Notes: generated from the sequence alone by a model not told the origin. A stretch of 51,756 bases of DNA from Micavibrio sp. (GCA_002708415.1 PANS01000032.1:1-51756), one strand, 5' to 3'; numbered from the stretch's first letter, positions 20,135 through 31,307 are shown. Translations and numbers: made by a program.

Positions 20135-20524
20135 ATGACAAAGCAGCTTCCCGATAAAGTGCCAACCTTGCGTGTGGTGCCATTACCTGCGGACACGAAT
20201 GCTTACGGTGATATTTTTGGAGGCTGGTTGCTCTCGCAAATGGATTTGGCGGGAGCTTCCGAGGCAACAACTTTGGCCAAATGTCGCGTGGTCACCGTTG
20301 GGGTTGATAGTATGAACTTTCATCAGCCAGTCTTTGTCGGCGATGAGGTGAGCTTTTACACTGAAATTGTGCGCACGGGGCGTACCTCTATCGCTGTGCA
20401 TGTACAATCATGGGCGCGTGGACGCACCGAAGAGGTTGATAAATCACGTATGGTGACAGAGGGTGTCTTTACCTTTGTTGCGATTGATGAAGATCGCAAG
20501 CCTATAGAGGTTAAGAACGGGTAA
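20135..20524 (+). CDS. Acyl-CoA thioesterase (YciA-like hotdog)
   Basis: LPADTNAYGDIFGGWLLSQMDLAGA; NFHQPVFVGDEVSFYTEI. Confidence 0.9.
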   Translation: MTKQLPDKVPTLRVVPLPADTNAYGDIFGGWLLSQMDLAGASEATTLAKCRVVTVGVDSMNFHQPVFVGDEVSFYTEIVRTGRTSIAVHVQSWARGRTEEVDKSRMVTEGVFTFVAIDEDRKPIEVKNG

Positions 20525-20930
20525 TCGTCGGAAGATTCCCATGCTTTAACATTCCGCCAATAAAAACATGTGCTTGCACATGTTCGGGAAGAGTGGGAAG
20601 CGCTGGCATTGTTTGAACGGCTTTACCCCATAGGCCTAAAAGAGTTGCTCTATAATTTTTATCTGAATGAATTTTAAAGCCGGTATTTTCTAACACTGTT
20701 AGGCTCTTGATGAATTGAACGGGATCTTTGTTGGGGCTGTGTAGGAAGGCTGTTACCATGGTGACGCTTGCTTGCTTTTCAAATAGGGCGGATAAGCGGT
20801 CAACAATGTTATCTATTTTTACTTTTCGCCGCCCTGATGCTTTTCCGCGTTTGGGAGGATTGTCTGCTAAAGCTTGTGCTGTCATTTCGTCCATTGACGT
20901 GCCGTCAGGTTGTCTTAAATCATTTGCCAT
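20511..20930 (-). CDS. Hypothetical protein
   Basis: 139-aa ORF with basic N-terminal segment (PPKRGKASGRRKVK); convergent with the thioesterase gene. Confidence 0.6.
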   Translation of the reverse strand: MANDLRQPDGTSMDEMTAQALADNPPKRGKASGRRKVKIDNIVDRLSALFEKQASVTMVTAFLHSPNKDPVQFIKSLTVLENTGFKIHSDKNYRATLLGLWGKAVQTMPALPTLPEHVQAHVFIGGMLKHGNLPTITRS

Positions 20931-21020
20931 ATATTATTTGTAATGTTTTTTTGGGATATGTCGATAATAAAATGAATAAAACCCTTGGCTTTAGGGGGAT
21001 AGACGCGTTAGAAACTCTGC

Positions 21021-23273
21021 ATGGCTAAAAAAGATGCACCCGTACTAGAACCACAAATCATTGACCAGCAGATGGGGGAGATCCTATCGACGCGCTATTT
21101 ATCCTATGCGCTGTCCACGATTATGGATCGTGCGCTGCCGGACGTTCGTGATGGGATGAAGCCTGTTCACCGTCGCTTGCTTTATGCGATGTATCAACTT
21201 CACCTGAAACCTGAAAACGCGCCCAAAAAATCGGCGCGTGTGGTCGGTGACGTGATCGGTAAATATCACCCGCATGGTGATAGTTCCGTTTATGATGCGA
21301 TGGTGCGTTTGGCGCAGGACTTTAATGTGCGCTATCCGCTTGTCGATGGACAAGGGAACTTTGGTAATATTGATGGTGATAACGCGGCCGCCATGCGTTA
21401 CACGGAAGCAAAATTAACGGCTGTTGCGCAGATGATGCTCGAAGGGATTGAGCAAAACGCGGTTGATTTCCGTCCTACTTATGATGGGTCAGAAAATGAG
21501 CCAGTTGTTCTGCCGGGTGGTTTTCCAAATTTACTTGCCAATGGCGCGAGCGGTATTGCCGTGGGTATGGCGACAAATATTCCACCATTTAATGTGTCAG
21601 AAATTTGTGACGCAGCGCTGGCTTTACTTGAGGATGATGTCAGCCCTAAGAAATTAGCGTCCTTTATGAAAGGTCCAGACTTTCCAACAGGCGGTATCTT
21701 AATTGAGCCAAAAGAAAATATCGTTAAGGCCTATGAAGAAGGTAAGGGCGCATTCCGCGTTCGGGCACGCTGGGAAAAAGAAGAGCTGAAGCGCGGCCAG
21801 TACCAAATCATTATTACTGAAATTCCTTATCAGGTGCAGAAATCACGCCTGATTGAAAAAATCGCTGACCTTGTTATGTCGAAGAAGCTACCTCTTCTAG
21901 ATGATATTCGTGATGAAAGCGCCGAAGATATTCGTATTGTTCTTGTGCCACGTTCTGGCAATGTAGAGGCAGAACTCTTGATGGAAGCGCTGTTTCGTGC
22001 AACGGATTTAGAAACACGCTTTAACATGAATTTGAATGTTCTTGGCTATACGGAAAGCGGCGCGCTTGTACCACAAGTAATGGGAATTAAGCAGGTTATT
22101 CAGGCATGGCTTAATCATCAGCAAGAGGTCTTGGTACGTAAATCTCAGCACAGATTAGAAAAAGTATTAAACCGTATTGAAGTGTTGCAGGGCTTTCTTA
22201 TCGTTTATCTAAATGTTGATAAAGTCATCAAGATTATTCGCACGAAAGATAAACCTAAAGAAGAGCTGATGAAGGCCTTTGACTTGAGCGAGGTTCAGGC
22301 TGACGCTGTTCTAAATATGCGCTTGCGCGCGTTGAACAAATTGCAGGAAATTGAGCTTCGATCCGAGCATGATGAACTTGATAAAGAGCGTGATGCGTTA
22401 GAGAAATTGATTAAGTCAGAAGCGCGTCAATGGACTGTGATTAAAAAGCAAATCAATCATGTTCAGGAAGTTTTTGGCTCGAAAACCGAACTTGGAAAGC
22501 GCCGTACACAAATTGGTAAGGCGCCTGCGCCAGTTGATATCGATAGCCTTGAAGAGGCGATGATTGAAAAAGAGCCGATTACTATTATTTGTTCTTCTAA
22601 GGGCTGGGTTAAAGCTATGAAGGGGCATGATATTGACCCGAAGGGGATTAAATATAAAGACGGAGATCGGGCGAAGTTCGTTATGGAGGCCATGACGACC
22701 GATAAGATTATTGTCTTTGGCTCGAACGGGCGTTTCTATACCGTTTCTGCCGATAAACTTCCACCAGGGCGCGGTTTTGGAGAACCGCTCCGAATTATCG
22801 TCGATCTGCCTAATGACGCTGATATTGTGGATATGATGGTGTATGAAATTGAGCATAAGCTATTAGTTGCTGCAGATGACGGACGTGGTTTCATTGTGAA
22901 AATGGAAGATGTTTTGGCGCAAACCAAAAACGGGAAACAAATTTTAAATGTTTCAGGTAAGGTTGAAGCGAAACTTTGTAAGCCAATAGGCGCTGGTCAT
23001 GATCATGTTGCGGTGATTGGTAAAAACCGTAAAATGATTGTATTCTCGCTCGAAGAAATCCCAGAAATGGCTAAAGGCCGTGGTGTGATTTTACAACGCT
23101 ATAAAGATGGCGGTTTGGCTGACTTTAAAACCTTTTCATGGGATGATGGTTTGTCTTATCGCTATGGTACGGGCGAAACGCTTGTTGGTGATCTTAATCC
23201 ATGGGTTGGTAATCGCGCGCAAGCTGGACGCTTGCCCCCCAATGGCTTCCCGAAGAGTAATAAGTTTAGTTAG
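21021..23273 (+). CDS. parC: DNA topoisomerase IV subunit A
   Basis: [50 protein letters not shown]. Confidence 0.95.
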   Translation: MAKKDAPVLEPQIIDQQMGEILSTRYLSYALSTIMDRALPDVRDGMKPVHRRLLYAMYQLHLKPENAPKKSARVVGDVIGKYHPHGDSSVYDAMVRLAQDFNVRYPLVDGQGNFGNIDGDNAAAMRYTEAKLTAVAQMMLEGIEQNAVDFRPTYDGSENEPVVLPGGFPNLLANGASGIAVGMATNIPPFNVSEICDAALALLEDDVSPKKLASFMKGPDFPTGGILIEPKENIVKAYEEGKGAFRVRARWEKEELKRGQYQIIITEIPYQVQKSRLIEKIADLVMSKKLPLLDDIRDESAEDIRIVLVPRSGNVEAELLMEALFRATDLETRFNMNLNVLGYTESGALVPQVMGIKQVIQAWLNHQQEVLVRKSQHRLEKVLNRIEVLQGFLIVYLNVDKVIKIIRTKDKPKEELMKAFDLSEVQADAVLNMRLRALNKLQEIELRSEHDELDKERDALEKLIKSEARQWTVIKKQINHVQEVFGSKTELGKRRTQIGKAPAPVDIDSLEEAMIEKEPITIICSSKGWVKAMKGHDIDPKGIKYKDGDRAKFVMEAMTTDKIIVFGSNGRFYTVSADKLPPGRGFGEPLRIIVDLPNDADIVDMMVYEIEHKLLVAADDGRGFIVKMEDVLAQTKNGKQILNVSGKVEAKLCKPIGAGHDHVAVIGKNRKMIVFSLEEIPEMAKGRGVILQRYKDGGLADFKTFSWDDGLSYRYGTGETLVGDLNPWVGNRAQAGRLPPNGFPKSNKFS

Positions 23274-24047
23274 TTAAAGGTTTAAACCTTCGGCTTTGAG
23301 CATTGCGTGAAAGTTGGGACCAGAAGTATGTATTTTAGGATCAAAATCTACCCATTCACCATCAACAATTGTTTCAAGGCCACGAAAGTTGGCTTTGTAT
23401 AACATTGATTGGCTTGGGTTAATTTGTCCTATGTAGATGTGGTCAATTTTTTGTGTTTTGGTCCATTCTATAGTGTTTAACCAAGCAAGTGTTCCTAAGC
23501 TAAGTTTTTTATTGCTTGGGTCAAAAGCTATATATTCTAATGATGCTTCATTATCTAATCGGTCAATTCGAGCAAACCCTTTTAAACTTTTTTCAGTCCC
23601 TATAATTAATAAATCCGTGTTAGTGGATAGGTTAGCATAAAAATCGTCAGCGCTATCTGTTACCATTTCTGATTGGGGGTGTCGTGTTTGGACATATTTT
23701 TTATATAGAGGATAAAGTTGGGGAAATGGCATAGCTCTTTCCCATTGGTAAATTAAGCCTGCCTTACTTGCCCTCTTTAGTATTCTTTCATGTCCATCGC
23801 TATATTTGAATTTAGATGTGTTTATACGAAGAGGCAAACAGGCGTTACAGTCATTACATATCGTGGCACATACGGAAAAAGATTGGGCAAGAAATCCTTG
23901 TTGCAGTTTTTCGAATTTGAATTTGCGGTACTCATCTGGATAGGTTGATGCTTCACTTATAGGACCATAGAAGGCATAAACCATCCTTGATTGCTTATCT
24001 GGTAAGTAACCGCACTTGGTCTCTGGTAATGGTATGATTTCCGCCAT
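23274..24047 (-). CDS. Arginyl/aspartate-tRNA-protein transferase family (Ate/Bpt)
   Basis: CGYLPDKQSRMVY; CNDCNACLPLRI; YKANFRGLETIVDGEW. Confidence 0.88.
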   Translation of the reverse strand: MAEIIPLPETKCGYLPDKQSRMVYAFYGPISEASTYPDEYRKFKFEKLQQGFLAQSFSVCATICNDCNACLPLRINTSKFKYSDGHERILKRASKAGLIYQWERAMPFPQLYPLYKKYVQTRHPQSEMVTDSADDFYANLSTNTDLLIIGTEKSLKGFARIDRLDNEASLEYIAFDPSNKKLSLGTLAWLNTIEWTKTQKIDHIYIGQINPSQSMLYKANFRGLETIVDGEWVDFDPKIHTSGPNFHAMLKAEGLNL

Positions 24048-24115
24048 CGCAAGAAAATGACATAAATATTACGGAAAATCAATGTTTTTGATCATATTTT
24101 AAGGAAATCAATGCC

Positions 24116-25120
24116 TTAAGGGAAGCTAATTTCACCTTCGGTGCGTTCATAGAGTTTTTTCTCTACTTCTTCTTCCTTAAGGCGTTTTACTGCGCGAGTG
24201 CTCATATTTGTGCCTTCTTTAACGGTGAGAAACTCGTGAAGCAAGATAATGCTGATGCGGCGGTTACGGCCATCACGGGGATTGTCAGGAAAGAGGTGAT
24301 CCGTATCAGCTTTTCCGACGACGTTATTGACGCGTGTTGATGGGATACCGTTTTTCTGTAAGAAACGACGTGATGAGTTTGCACGATCTGCAGATAGCTC
24401 CCAGTTGGTGTAGCGCGCTCCCGGACCGTAAGGAACGCTGTCGGTATGACCACGTACGGAGAGTTCGTTGGGAAGTTTTAAGACAACGCTAGAGACTTTG
24501 CGCAAAATCTTTTTGGTGTGTTCTTGAAGAACCGCGCTCCCGCTGGTGAAAAGGGGTTTATCTTCTTGGTCAATAATCTGAATACGAAGGCCTTCGGGTG
24601 TCATATCAACCTGCATGCTTTCTGATAATTCTTTCATATCAGCCGACTGCATGGCTTGTTCTAAAGATTCTTTTGCCTGACTAAAGACGCGCTCTTCCCA
24701 TTGGCGAATTTGTTCAAGTAATTCTTCATTGGTTAGTTTTTTACCAGATTCTCCTATGTCCTGTTTGTCTGGTTTAGGGGGAAGCGATCCTGGACGAAGC
24801 GCTGGCGTTTCAGCTTCTTTCTTTGGAATAATTTCCTGCTTTTCAGAAATCATCGCGCCCTCTGTTACCATCGTTGTTCCGCCAAGCATACCGCCAGATC
24901 CAGTGCTGTCTGAAGAGATCATAGGGGATGGTTGAAAATAATCTGCTATACCGTCTAACTGTTCTTGTGTTGAAACGTTCAATAGCCAGAGCAGCAGAAA
25001 GAAGGCCATCATGGCTGTAACGAAATCGGCATAGGCCACTTTCCACGCACCACCGTGGTGACCGCCATCGACTTTTTTAACTTTTTTAACGATGATATTG
25101 TTGAGTTCGTCGTTCGCCAT
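24116..25120 (-). CDS. motB: Flagellar motor protein MotB
   Basis: GGAWKVAYADFVTAMMAFFLLLWLL; OmpA-like domain VRGHTDSVPYG...NWELSADRANSSRRFL. Confidence 0.93.
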   Translation of the reverse strand: MANDELNNIIVKKVKKVDGGHHGGAWKVAYADFVTAMMAFFLLLWLLNVSTQEQLDGIADYFQPSPMISSDSTGSGGMLGGTTMVTEGAMISEKQEIIPKKEAETPALRPGSLPPKPDKQDIGESGKKLTNEELLEQIRQWEERVFSQAKESLEQAMQSADMKELSESMQVDMTPEGLRIQIIDQEDKPLFTSGSAVLQEHTKKILRKVSSVVLKLPNELSVRGHTDSVPYGPGARYTNWELSADRANSSRRFLQKNGIPSTRVNNVVGKADTDHLFPDNPRDGRNRRISIILLHEFLTVKEGTNMSTRAVKRLKEEEVEKKLYERTEGEISFP

Positions 25121-25146
25121 GGGTGTTACCTTCGTTCGCTCTTCCG

Positions 25147-26040
25147 TTATGCCGTTGGGCTTGGAAGTTCATTGAGGTGATCTTCAAGCTCAAGGAAGTT
25201 TGGCTGCACATCATGAGGTAAGAACTTACGAGAGAACTCAACGGCAACTTGTGGCGCGGCGCCATTGAGGAAGGCAATGATACCAACCTTTATCGCTTTA
25301 TAATACATGACTTCAGAGTCTGCACGACCTGTCATGGCACCAGCAATAGGAGCAACAAATGTGTAGCCAAGCCATACTCCAAGGAATGTTCCCACAAGCG
25401 CGCCACCAATCATTTTACCAAGAATTTCAGGTGGTTCATTGATGGATGACATTGTTTTAATAACCCCAAGCACAGCAGCCACAATACCAAGGGCCGGAAT
25501 ACCATCAGCCATAGTCTGTAGCGCATGTCCCGGATGATGTTCGTGGTGAGAAATTGTTTCGATCTCTTCGTCCATTAAGGCTTCGATTTCAAAAGGGTTT
25601 TCGTTTCCTAGAGAGATAATACGCAGGTAATCACAAAGGAAGGTTACTGCGTGATGGTTTTTGTGAAATGAGGGGAATTGCTGAAATAGCGTGCTGCTTT
25701 CAGGTTGCTCAATATGTGTTTCAAGAGCCAGCCAGCCTTTTGTTCGTGCAAGCTTAAATAATGTGTAAAGCATTGCGAGTAAGTCCATATAATCTTGTTT
25801 ATTGTGCGCCGATGGTTGTGTAACTGATTTAAAATACTGCATCGTCGTTTTTATTGTTGTTGGTGAATTGGCGACGACAAATGCGGAAGCAGCACAACCC
25901 ATAATGATAAGGAACTCCCCAGGCGCAGCTTTGGCCATTAAGCTCATAAGCTTCGAGAATTTAGGGACATCAAATCCCATAGCGATCAAAAGACCACCAA
26001 AAGTAGAGAATAAAACCATTATGAGGCCGAGAATTTTCAT
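25147..26040 (-). CDS. motA: Flagellar motor stator protein MotA
   Basis: ADGIPALGIVAAVLGVIKTM; GGALVGTFLGVWLGYTFVAPIA; adjacent to motB. Confidence 0.95.
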   Translation of the reverse strand: MKILGLIMVLFSTFGGLLIAMGFDVPKFSKLMSLMAKAAPGEFLIIMGCAASAFVVANSPTTIKTTMQYFKSVTQPSAHNKQDYMDLLAMLYTLFKLARTKGWLALETHIEQPESSTLFQQFPSFHKNHHAVTFLCDYLRIISLGNENPFEIEALMDEEIETISHHEHHPGHALQTMADGIPALGIVAAVLGVIKTMSSINEPPEILGKMIGGALVGTFLGVWLGYTFVAPIAGAMTGRADSEVMYYKAIKVGIIAFLNGAAPQVAVEFSRKFLPHDVQPNFLELEDHLNELPSPTA

Positions 26041-26188
26041 GAGATGCGAGGAACCTTTCTAGGGTAGGGTGGCTAATCAAACAAAGAATACGCAGAATCA
26101 CGGACAAAAGTGATCCTTCTTTATCGCCTTTTTTTGTTCATATTTCAAGAAAAGCGCGCATTACATACAAGAAAATTTATATATGATC

Positions 26189-27292
26189 TTAAACGTTTTT
26201 GATCCAGCGTGCTGCTTCGATCGCTGAATAGCTGAGAACCATATCTGCGCCAGCACGTTTAAAGGCCATGAGGCTTTCTAACATGACTTCTTGAAAATTG
26301 ATGGCGCCAGCCTGATCTGCAAATTTCATCATCGCGTATTCACCACTAACTTGATAGGCGGCCAAAGGAAGATCTGTATTCTGACTGAGTTCTTTAAGCA
26401 CGTCTAAATAAGGCATGCCAGGTTTGACCATGAGCATATCTGCACCTTCTTGTTCATCCATAAGCGCATCACGAATGGCTTCACGGCCGTTGGCGGGATC
26501 CATTTGGTATGTTTTGCGGTGTGTTGGAACATGTTCGTTATGTCCTAATGAACAGCCTGCAGCATCACGGAAAGGGCCATAGAAGGTTGAGGCAAATTTT
26601 GCGGCATAAGCCATGATGGGTACATGACTATAACCTGTAACATCTAGAGCGTGGCGAATGGCGGAAACTTGTCCGTCCATCATGCCTGATGGAGCAACGA
26701 TATCTGCACCGGCTTCGGCGGCAACGACGGCCTGCATAGCAATGTTTTCAATAGTTTTATCATTATCAACATCGCCTTTATCGTTGATTGGGCCGCAGTG
26801 TCCATGATCTGTATATTCACAAAAACATAAATCTGCAATAACGGCTGTATCTGGAGAGGCTTGCTTTGCCCGATCAATCATGCGTGCCAAAAGACCGCTT
26901 GGATCCATTGAATCTGACCCTGTGTGATCTTTATGGTGAGAAACGCCAAAAACCATAACACCGCGCACACCTGCATCGGATGCTTCTTTAACAATAGCGC
27001 CAACAGATTGTTCTGTCTCACGATAGACGCCTGGCATGCTTGAGATCGCTTGACGCTCGCTCGCGTTTTCTTCGATGAACATCGGAAGGATTAAATCATT
27101 TGCAGAGAGCGTATTTTCGCGCACCATATCGCGAATAGCACTAGTTTGGCGCAAGCGGCGCATTCTGACATGGGGAAAAGCATTCTCGGTCAGCCTTTTA
27201 TGCTTCATGAGTTCAGCATGAGATTTAGGCTCTGCCAAGCTCTTGGCTAGAGTTTCTGGGAGAATGGTGCTTATATCTGTTTTTTTAGTCAT
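26189..27292 (-). CDS. hemB: Delta-aminolevulinic acid dehydratase
   Basis: DLCFCEYTDHGHCG; ADMLMVKPGMPYLDVL; PIMAYAAKFASTFYGPFRDAAG. Confidence 0.96.
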   Translation of the reverse strand: MTKKTDISTILPETLAKSLAEPKSHAELMKHKRLTENAFPHVRMRRLRQTSAIRDMVRENTLSANDLILPMFIEENASERQAISSMPGVYRETEQSVGAIVKEASDAGVRGVMVFGVSHHKDHTGSDSMDPSGLLARMIDRAKQASPDTAVIADLCFCEYTDHGHCGPINDKGDVDNDKTIENIAMQAVVAAEAGADIVAPSGMMDGQVSAIRHALDVTGYSHVPIMAYAAKFASTFYGPFRDAAGCSLGHNEHVPTHRKTYQMDPANGREAIRDALMDEQEGADMLMVKPGMPYLDVLKELSQNTDLPLAAYQVSGEYAMMKFADQAGAINFQEVMLESLMAFKRAGADMVLSYSAIEAARWIKNV

Positions 27293-27438
27293 AATAATAT
27301 CTAAAATTTTATAGTGTTTTTATCAACTTTTAAAAAGCTTTTAATCCATTCTAGGTATGCTATTTTATGAGGGTTGTAAATCCTTACATATTTTTAATGT
27401 ATCACTACAGTTTATAAATCATTTTTGGAGATAAAGCC

Positions 27439-27909
27439 GTGAACACACCTTATTATGAAGCTATTCAATTGATGGAGCGCTTGCACCGTTATTTTTTGGA
27501 TGTTGTGAAGATGGAGATGGATCGTAGAGGTGTGCAGGATGTGAACAACGTTCAGGCGATGATCCTTTATAATATTGGTCATGATGAAATGACTGTCGGC
27601 GAGTTAACGCTTCGTGGTTATTACCTTGGCTCTAATGTTTCATATAATGTGAAGAAAATGGTTGAGAATGGCTATCTTGAGCAAGAGCGCTCTGTTCACG
27701 ATAAACGCTCTATTCGTGTTAAATTGTCGGATAAAGGGAAAGAGCTTTATCAGATATTAAGTGAGATGTTTTCGCGCCATGAAGACCAGATCAAAGTAAC
27801 AGATTTGACTGATGAGCGCCTTGCGGAGGTCGCAAAGACCATGCAGATGCTTGAGCGTTTTTGGAACTCTCAATCACAATTCACTGGCTTGGCGAGTTTA
27901 GAAGAGTAA
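27439..27909 (+). CDS. ldtR: MarR/LdtR-type winged-helix regulator
   Basis: AIQLMERLHRYFLDVVKMEMDRRGVQDVNNVQAMILYNIG...KDKGKELY-type sequence; divergent from hemB. Confidence 0.8.
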   Translation: MNTPYYEAIQLMERLHRYFLDVVKMEMDRRGVQDVNNVQAMILYNIGHDEMTVGELTLRGYYLGSNVSYNVKKMVENGYLEQERSVHDKRSIRVKLSDKGKELYQILSEMFSRHEDQIKVTDLTDERLAEVAKTMQMLERFWNSQSQFTGLASLEE

Positions 27910-29118
27910 TTACGAGGCAAGTGCTGATATTGGCGCGGATCTCCTAGCATTCATTCTGTCAAGATGCCCTTTTGCATTAGGGGTATAATCTTTAATTTGC
28001 GTATAATTTTCTATGACGCTAGCTAAGGAGAAGGCGGGATCTCTTTCATGTATGCGAATAGCATAAGCAAGCACTGCATCAGCTATGACAGGTCCAACGC
28101 AACGTCCAGCAAACACATTTTCAGAACTTTCTTGGTCGTTTATGGATACTTTAGAAACAAATCCTGTTTCAGATACAACGAGGATAGGTATTCCTTTCTG
28201 TTGCATTGCATCAACTGTGGTGGCCAATGCTCCTTTCAGGTTTGCGTGCCCATCATCGCATGAACAAACTGTTAGAATGCATCCATCGAGATTTTCGGCC
28301 AAAGCATTCATTGTTCTAAATTCAGATTGCAGGCCAGGGGATTGCATAAACCCACGAATTTGAATGGGGGCACCGTTTCCGCCCACATGAGAGAATGGGG
28401 CGTCCCGCTCAAGGTTTAAGTAGTCTTTTTTCAAGAGATTGTAATTTACCGATGCTCGTCCTTCTGGATCGAAATAAGCAAGAAAGCGGCCATTTGTTGA
28501 GTGAAAAGTGTAGCTATATGGGTCATCAGAGTTTAGGCCTAAATCATAGGCGTTAAATAGATAGCCATCTTCTGATATAACGCCAACATTGATAGGCATT
28601 CCTCTGCTAGGTTGGGCTATATTGTCTCTTCCTGTTGGATTAAAAGCGCTCTCATAAACCATAAGCGCATCGGCAATACGCGTGAGCATTTCGTCATTTC
28701 TTAGTTTCGCTCTCAAATTTGTAATTGTAGGATCATAAGGAACAATTAATGAACCACTTAAAACACCTTCAAAGCCGACATGAAAAGAGCCTGCAACATA
28801 TGGAATTGTCTCAGGTGGCATTAATACAACATTGATTCCGCCTCGTATTCTGTCTCCATGCTCTCTAATATGAAGGCCAAGGGCGCTTGCTCTATCCAAA
28901 GTACCTTTTGAATAATCTTGCTCTAAAAACGAAACTTTTGGGGCAACGGCAATATTGCAAACATCAGCTAGTCTTTTTTTATGGTAATCAAACTCTGAAA
29001 CGGTGTTCATTCTCTCAGGATGTAACTGGCGTAGGCAAGCATCAAGTTTTGCAGCATGATCTTGCACCAAGCTTGTATCAGCATTTGATGGTAAATAAGC
29101 AAATAATTTAACGCGCAT
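27910..29118 (-). CDS. Hypothetical protein with CILTVCSCDDGHANLKGALA segment
   Basis: ORF 27910-29151. ATG at 29118 has a good SD (gggagaat). No family recognised with confidence. Confidence 0.65.
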   Translation of the reverse strand: MRVKLFAYLPSNADTSLVQDHAAKLDACLRQLHPERMNTVSEFDYHKKRLADVCNIAVAPKVSFLEQDYSKGTLDRASALGLHIREHGDRIRGGINVVLMPPETIPYVAGSFHVGFEGVLSGSLIVPYDPTITNLRAKLRNDEMLTRIADALMVYESAFNPTGRDNIAQPSRGMPINVGVISEDGYLFNAYDLGLNSDDPYSYTFHSTNGRFLAYFDPEGRASVNYNLLKKDYLNLERDAPFSHVGGNGAPIQIRGFMQSPGLQSEFRTMNALAENLDGCILTVCSCDDGHANLKGALATTVDAMQQKGIPILVVSETGFVSKVSINDQESSENVFAGRCVGPVIADAVLAYAIRIHERDPAFSLASVIENYTQIKDYTPNAKGHLDRMNARRSAPISALAS

Positions 29119-29185
29119 TTTATTCTCCCAATATAAGGGATTTAGTAGCAATTACGTTAAGTTATGTCAACAATATTATGTAATT

Positions 29186-30373
29186 CTATTCAAACGCTGC
29201 AATTCCTGTCTGTGCGCGCCCAAGGATTAGGGCATGAATATCATGCGTCCCCTCATAGGTGTTTACAGCTTCAAGGTTGATCATGTGACGGATCACATGA
29301 TATTCATCTGATATCCCATTACCGCCAAGCATGTCACGGGATTGTCGTGCAATATCAAGAGCTTTCCCGCAGTTATTACGTTTTAACATTGAGATGGCTT
29401 CGGACGGTGCGCGCCCTTCATCTTTGAGTTGACCAAGTCGGTGCGCCGCCGTTAAGCCCAGTGTAATTTCTGTCTGCATGTCGGCGAGTTTCTTTTGGAT
29501 AAGTTGATGTCCTGCAAGTGGTTTGCCGTAGACTTCGCGCTCCATGACATAGTCACGTGCTTGGTGCCAGCAGCTTTCCGCTGCACCCATCGCACCCCAA
29601 GCGATCCCAAAACGCGCTGAGTTGAGACACATAAACGGTGCTTTCAGGCTGTTAGCCTTCGGGAGCTTGTTTTCTTCTGGTACGAAAATTTCATCCATCA
29701 TGATGCCACCAGTTATAGAGGCACGGAGTGAGAATTTCCCTTCAATTTTAGGAGCGCTTAAGCCTTCCATATCTTTATCAAGGATAAAGCCGGCAATCTT
29801 ACCATCATCATCTTTTGCCCAAACGACAAAAACATCAGCGATAGGTGAGTTTGTTATCCATTGTTTTGCGCCAGAGAGGGAGTATCCACCTTTGACGGTT
29901 TTTGCGCGCGTGATCATAGCCGATGGATCTGACCCGCCATCGGGTTCAGTGAGGCCAAAGCAGCCTATTAAATCACCGCTGGCTAAGCCTGGTAGGTATT
30001 TCTCTTTTTGCGTGTCTGAGCCGAAAGTATAAATCGGATACATGACGAGCGATGATTGAACGGATAGGGCGGAGCGGTATCCAGAATCAACGCGTTCCAT
30101 CTCTCGGGCAATAAGTCCGTATGCCGTATAAGATACGCCAGAGCAGTTATATCCTTCGATTGTCGCGCCTAATAATCCTAGTGCCCCCATCTTTTTCATG
30201 ATGCTAGCATCGAATTTCTCGTGCCTGTTGGCTTCAATGATGCCGGGCATGAGTTCGCCTTGGGCAAAGCTTCTCGCGCTATCCATGATCATGCGTTCTT
30301 CATCACTGAGAAGTTCGTTTAGAAGGAGGGGGTCTTGCCAGTCAAAATCTGGTCTTTTCATGTCATCACTCAT
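29186..30373 (-). CDS. gcdH: Acyl-CoA dehydrogenase, glutaryl-CoA dehydrogenase-like
   Basis: [84 protein letters not shown]. Confidence 0.92.
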   Translation of the reverse strand: MSDDMKRPDFDWQDPLLLNELLSDEERMIMDSARSFAQGELMPGIIEANRHEKFDASIMKKMGALGLLGATIEGYNCSGVSYTAYGLIAREMERVDSGYRSALSVQSSLVMYPIYTFGSDTQKEKYLPGLASGDLIGCFGLTEPDGGSDPSAMITRAKTVKGGYSLSGAKQWITNSPIADVFVVWAKDDDGKIAGFILDKDMEGLSAPKIEGKFSLRASITGGIMMDEIFVPEENKLPKANSLKAPFMCLNSARFGIAWGAMGAAESCWHQARDYVMEREVYGKPLAGHQLIQKKLADMQTEITLGLTAAHRLGQLKDEGRAPSEAISMLKRNNCGKALDIARQSRDMLGGNGISDEYHVIRHMINLEAVNTYEGTHDIHALILGRAQTGIAAFE

Positions 30374-30393
30374 GGTTATAGTATACACGCATT

Positions 30394-30594
30394 ATGAATC
30401 AGCCCCTAGCAAATCGTGAAGTGATACTTGAATTTTTTCCTGTTGGACAATTTATTAAAGTTTCAGCTATGGATGTAAAAACCTTGATCGAGGTATCGAT
30501 TCAGGGGCCTTCAAGCACACCAGAGGCAATTTTAAAACGCAATGCGCTCAAGCGCCTTGAATATGTCCTCAAGAAAAAAGACATTATTGATTGA
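30394..30594 (+). CDS. Small conserved alphaproteobacterial protein (DUF6898-like)
   Basis: REVILEFFPVGQFIKVSAMDVKTLIEVSIQGP...ALKRLEYVLKKK, recalled family pattern. Confidence 0.65.
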   Translation: MNQPLANREVILEFFPVGQFIKVSAMDVKTLIEVSIQGPSSTPEAILKRNALKRLEYVLKKKDIID

Positions 30595-30645
30595 CATATT
30601 GCGTAGTGTTCTCATAGGTTAATCGTTGTATTTTTATCTATGTAA

Positions 30646-31230
30646 ATGAGAGTATCAATGAGTACCGTAATATATGAATCTGCTAGGTTAGAGCATCTTT
30701 ATTTAAACCCCAAAGATCGGACTGATACAGACATGCTTACCGATTTTCTTTTAAGAGAAGAGGAAGCATATTTTAATTATGCTTTTGGTCACAAGGTTTT
30801 AAATGCGGATGCGTCAGATCAAAGCTCTGTAAAAAAAGCAAAAGACGCCATTGCGGATAATGATTACCTGTCACGTATGTTTGGCGGTGTTTCTCCTGTT
30901 TTTTTTAAAGAGAGGGAACGATCAGATATAGTTGGCTTTTGTGTCTTGGTAACCGATGATCAGGATAGAATGCGCCTTACATATTATGTTTCTCCGTCGG
31001 CGCGTAGGAATGGATTTACATCAGAGGCCTATGATGCGTTTGAAGCAAACATGACAGGGTTTATTGGTAAGGAAGCCGACTTTGCGGAGGTCATTGCAAC
31101 AAATAAAGCGAGCCTTAGTTTTTTGTTTTCAAAAGGTTTTCAAACGGTGAAATCTATATCGAGAATGGATACATCCGAGCACCCAACTGGAAGTGTGCGT
31201 GGTAAAGATTTGTTGGTGTTGCGTCGTTAA
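30646..31230 (+). CDS. GNAT-type N-acetyltransferase-like protein
   Basis: IVGFCVLVTDDQDRMRLTYYVSPSARRNGFTSEAYDAF; NKASLSFLFSKGFQTVKSISR. Confidence 0.75.
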   Translation: MRVSMSTVIYESARLEHLYLNPKDRTDTDMLTDFLLREEEAYFNYAFGHKVLNADASDQSSVKKAKDAIADNDYLSRMFGGVSPVFFKERERSDIVGFCVLVTDDQDRMRLTYYVSPSARRNGFTSEAYDAFEANMTGFIGKEADFAEVIATNKASLSFLFSKGFQTVKSISRMDTSEHPTGSVRGKDLLVLRR

Positions 31231-31307
31231 GGGCTTGCTTCTTATTTTTACGGATAACTCGTATAATTCTATTGCATCAAACCCGCGCAAATCCTATAAA
31301 AATCAGT

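Noticed and set aside
22416-22856. 146-aa minus-strand ORF within parC
   Set aside because: Antisense shadow ORF of parC; no start context or recognisable domain.
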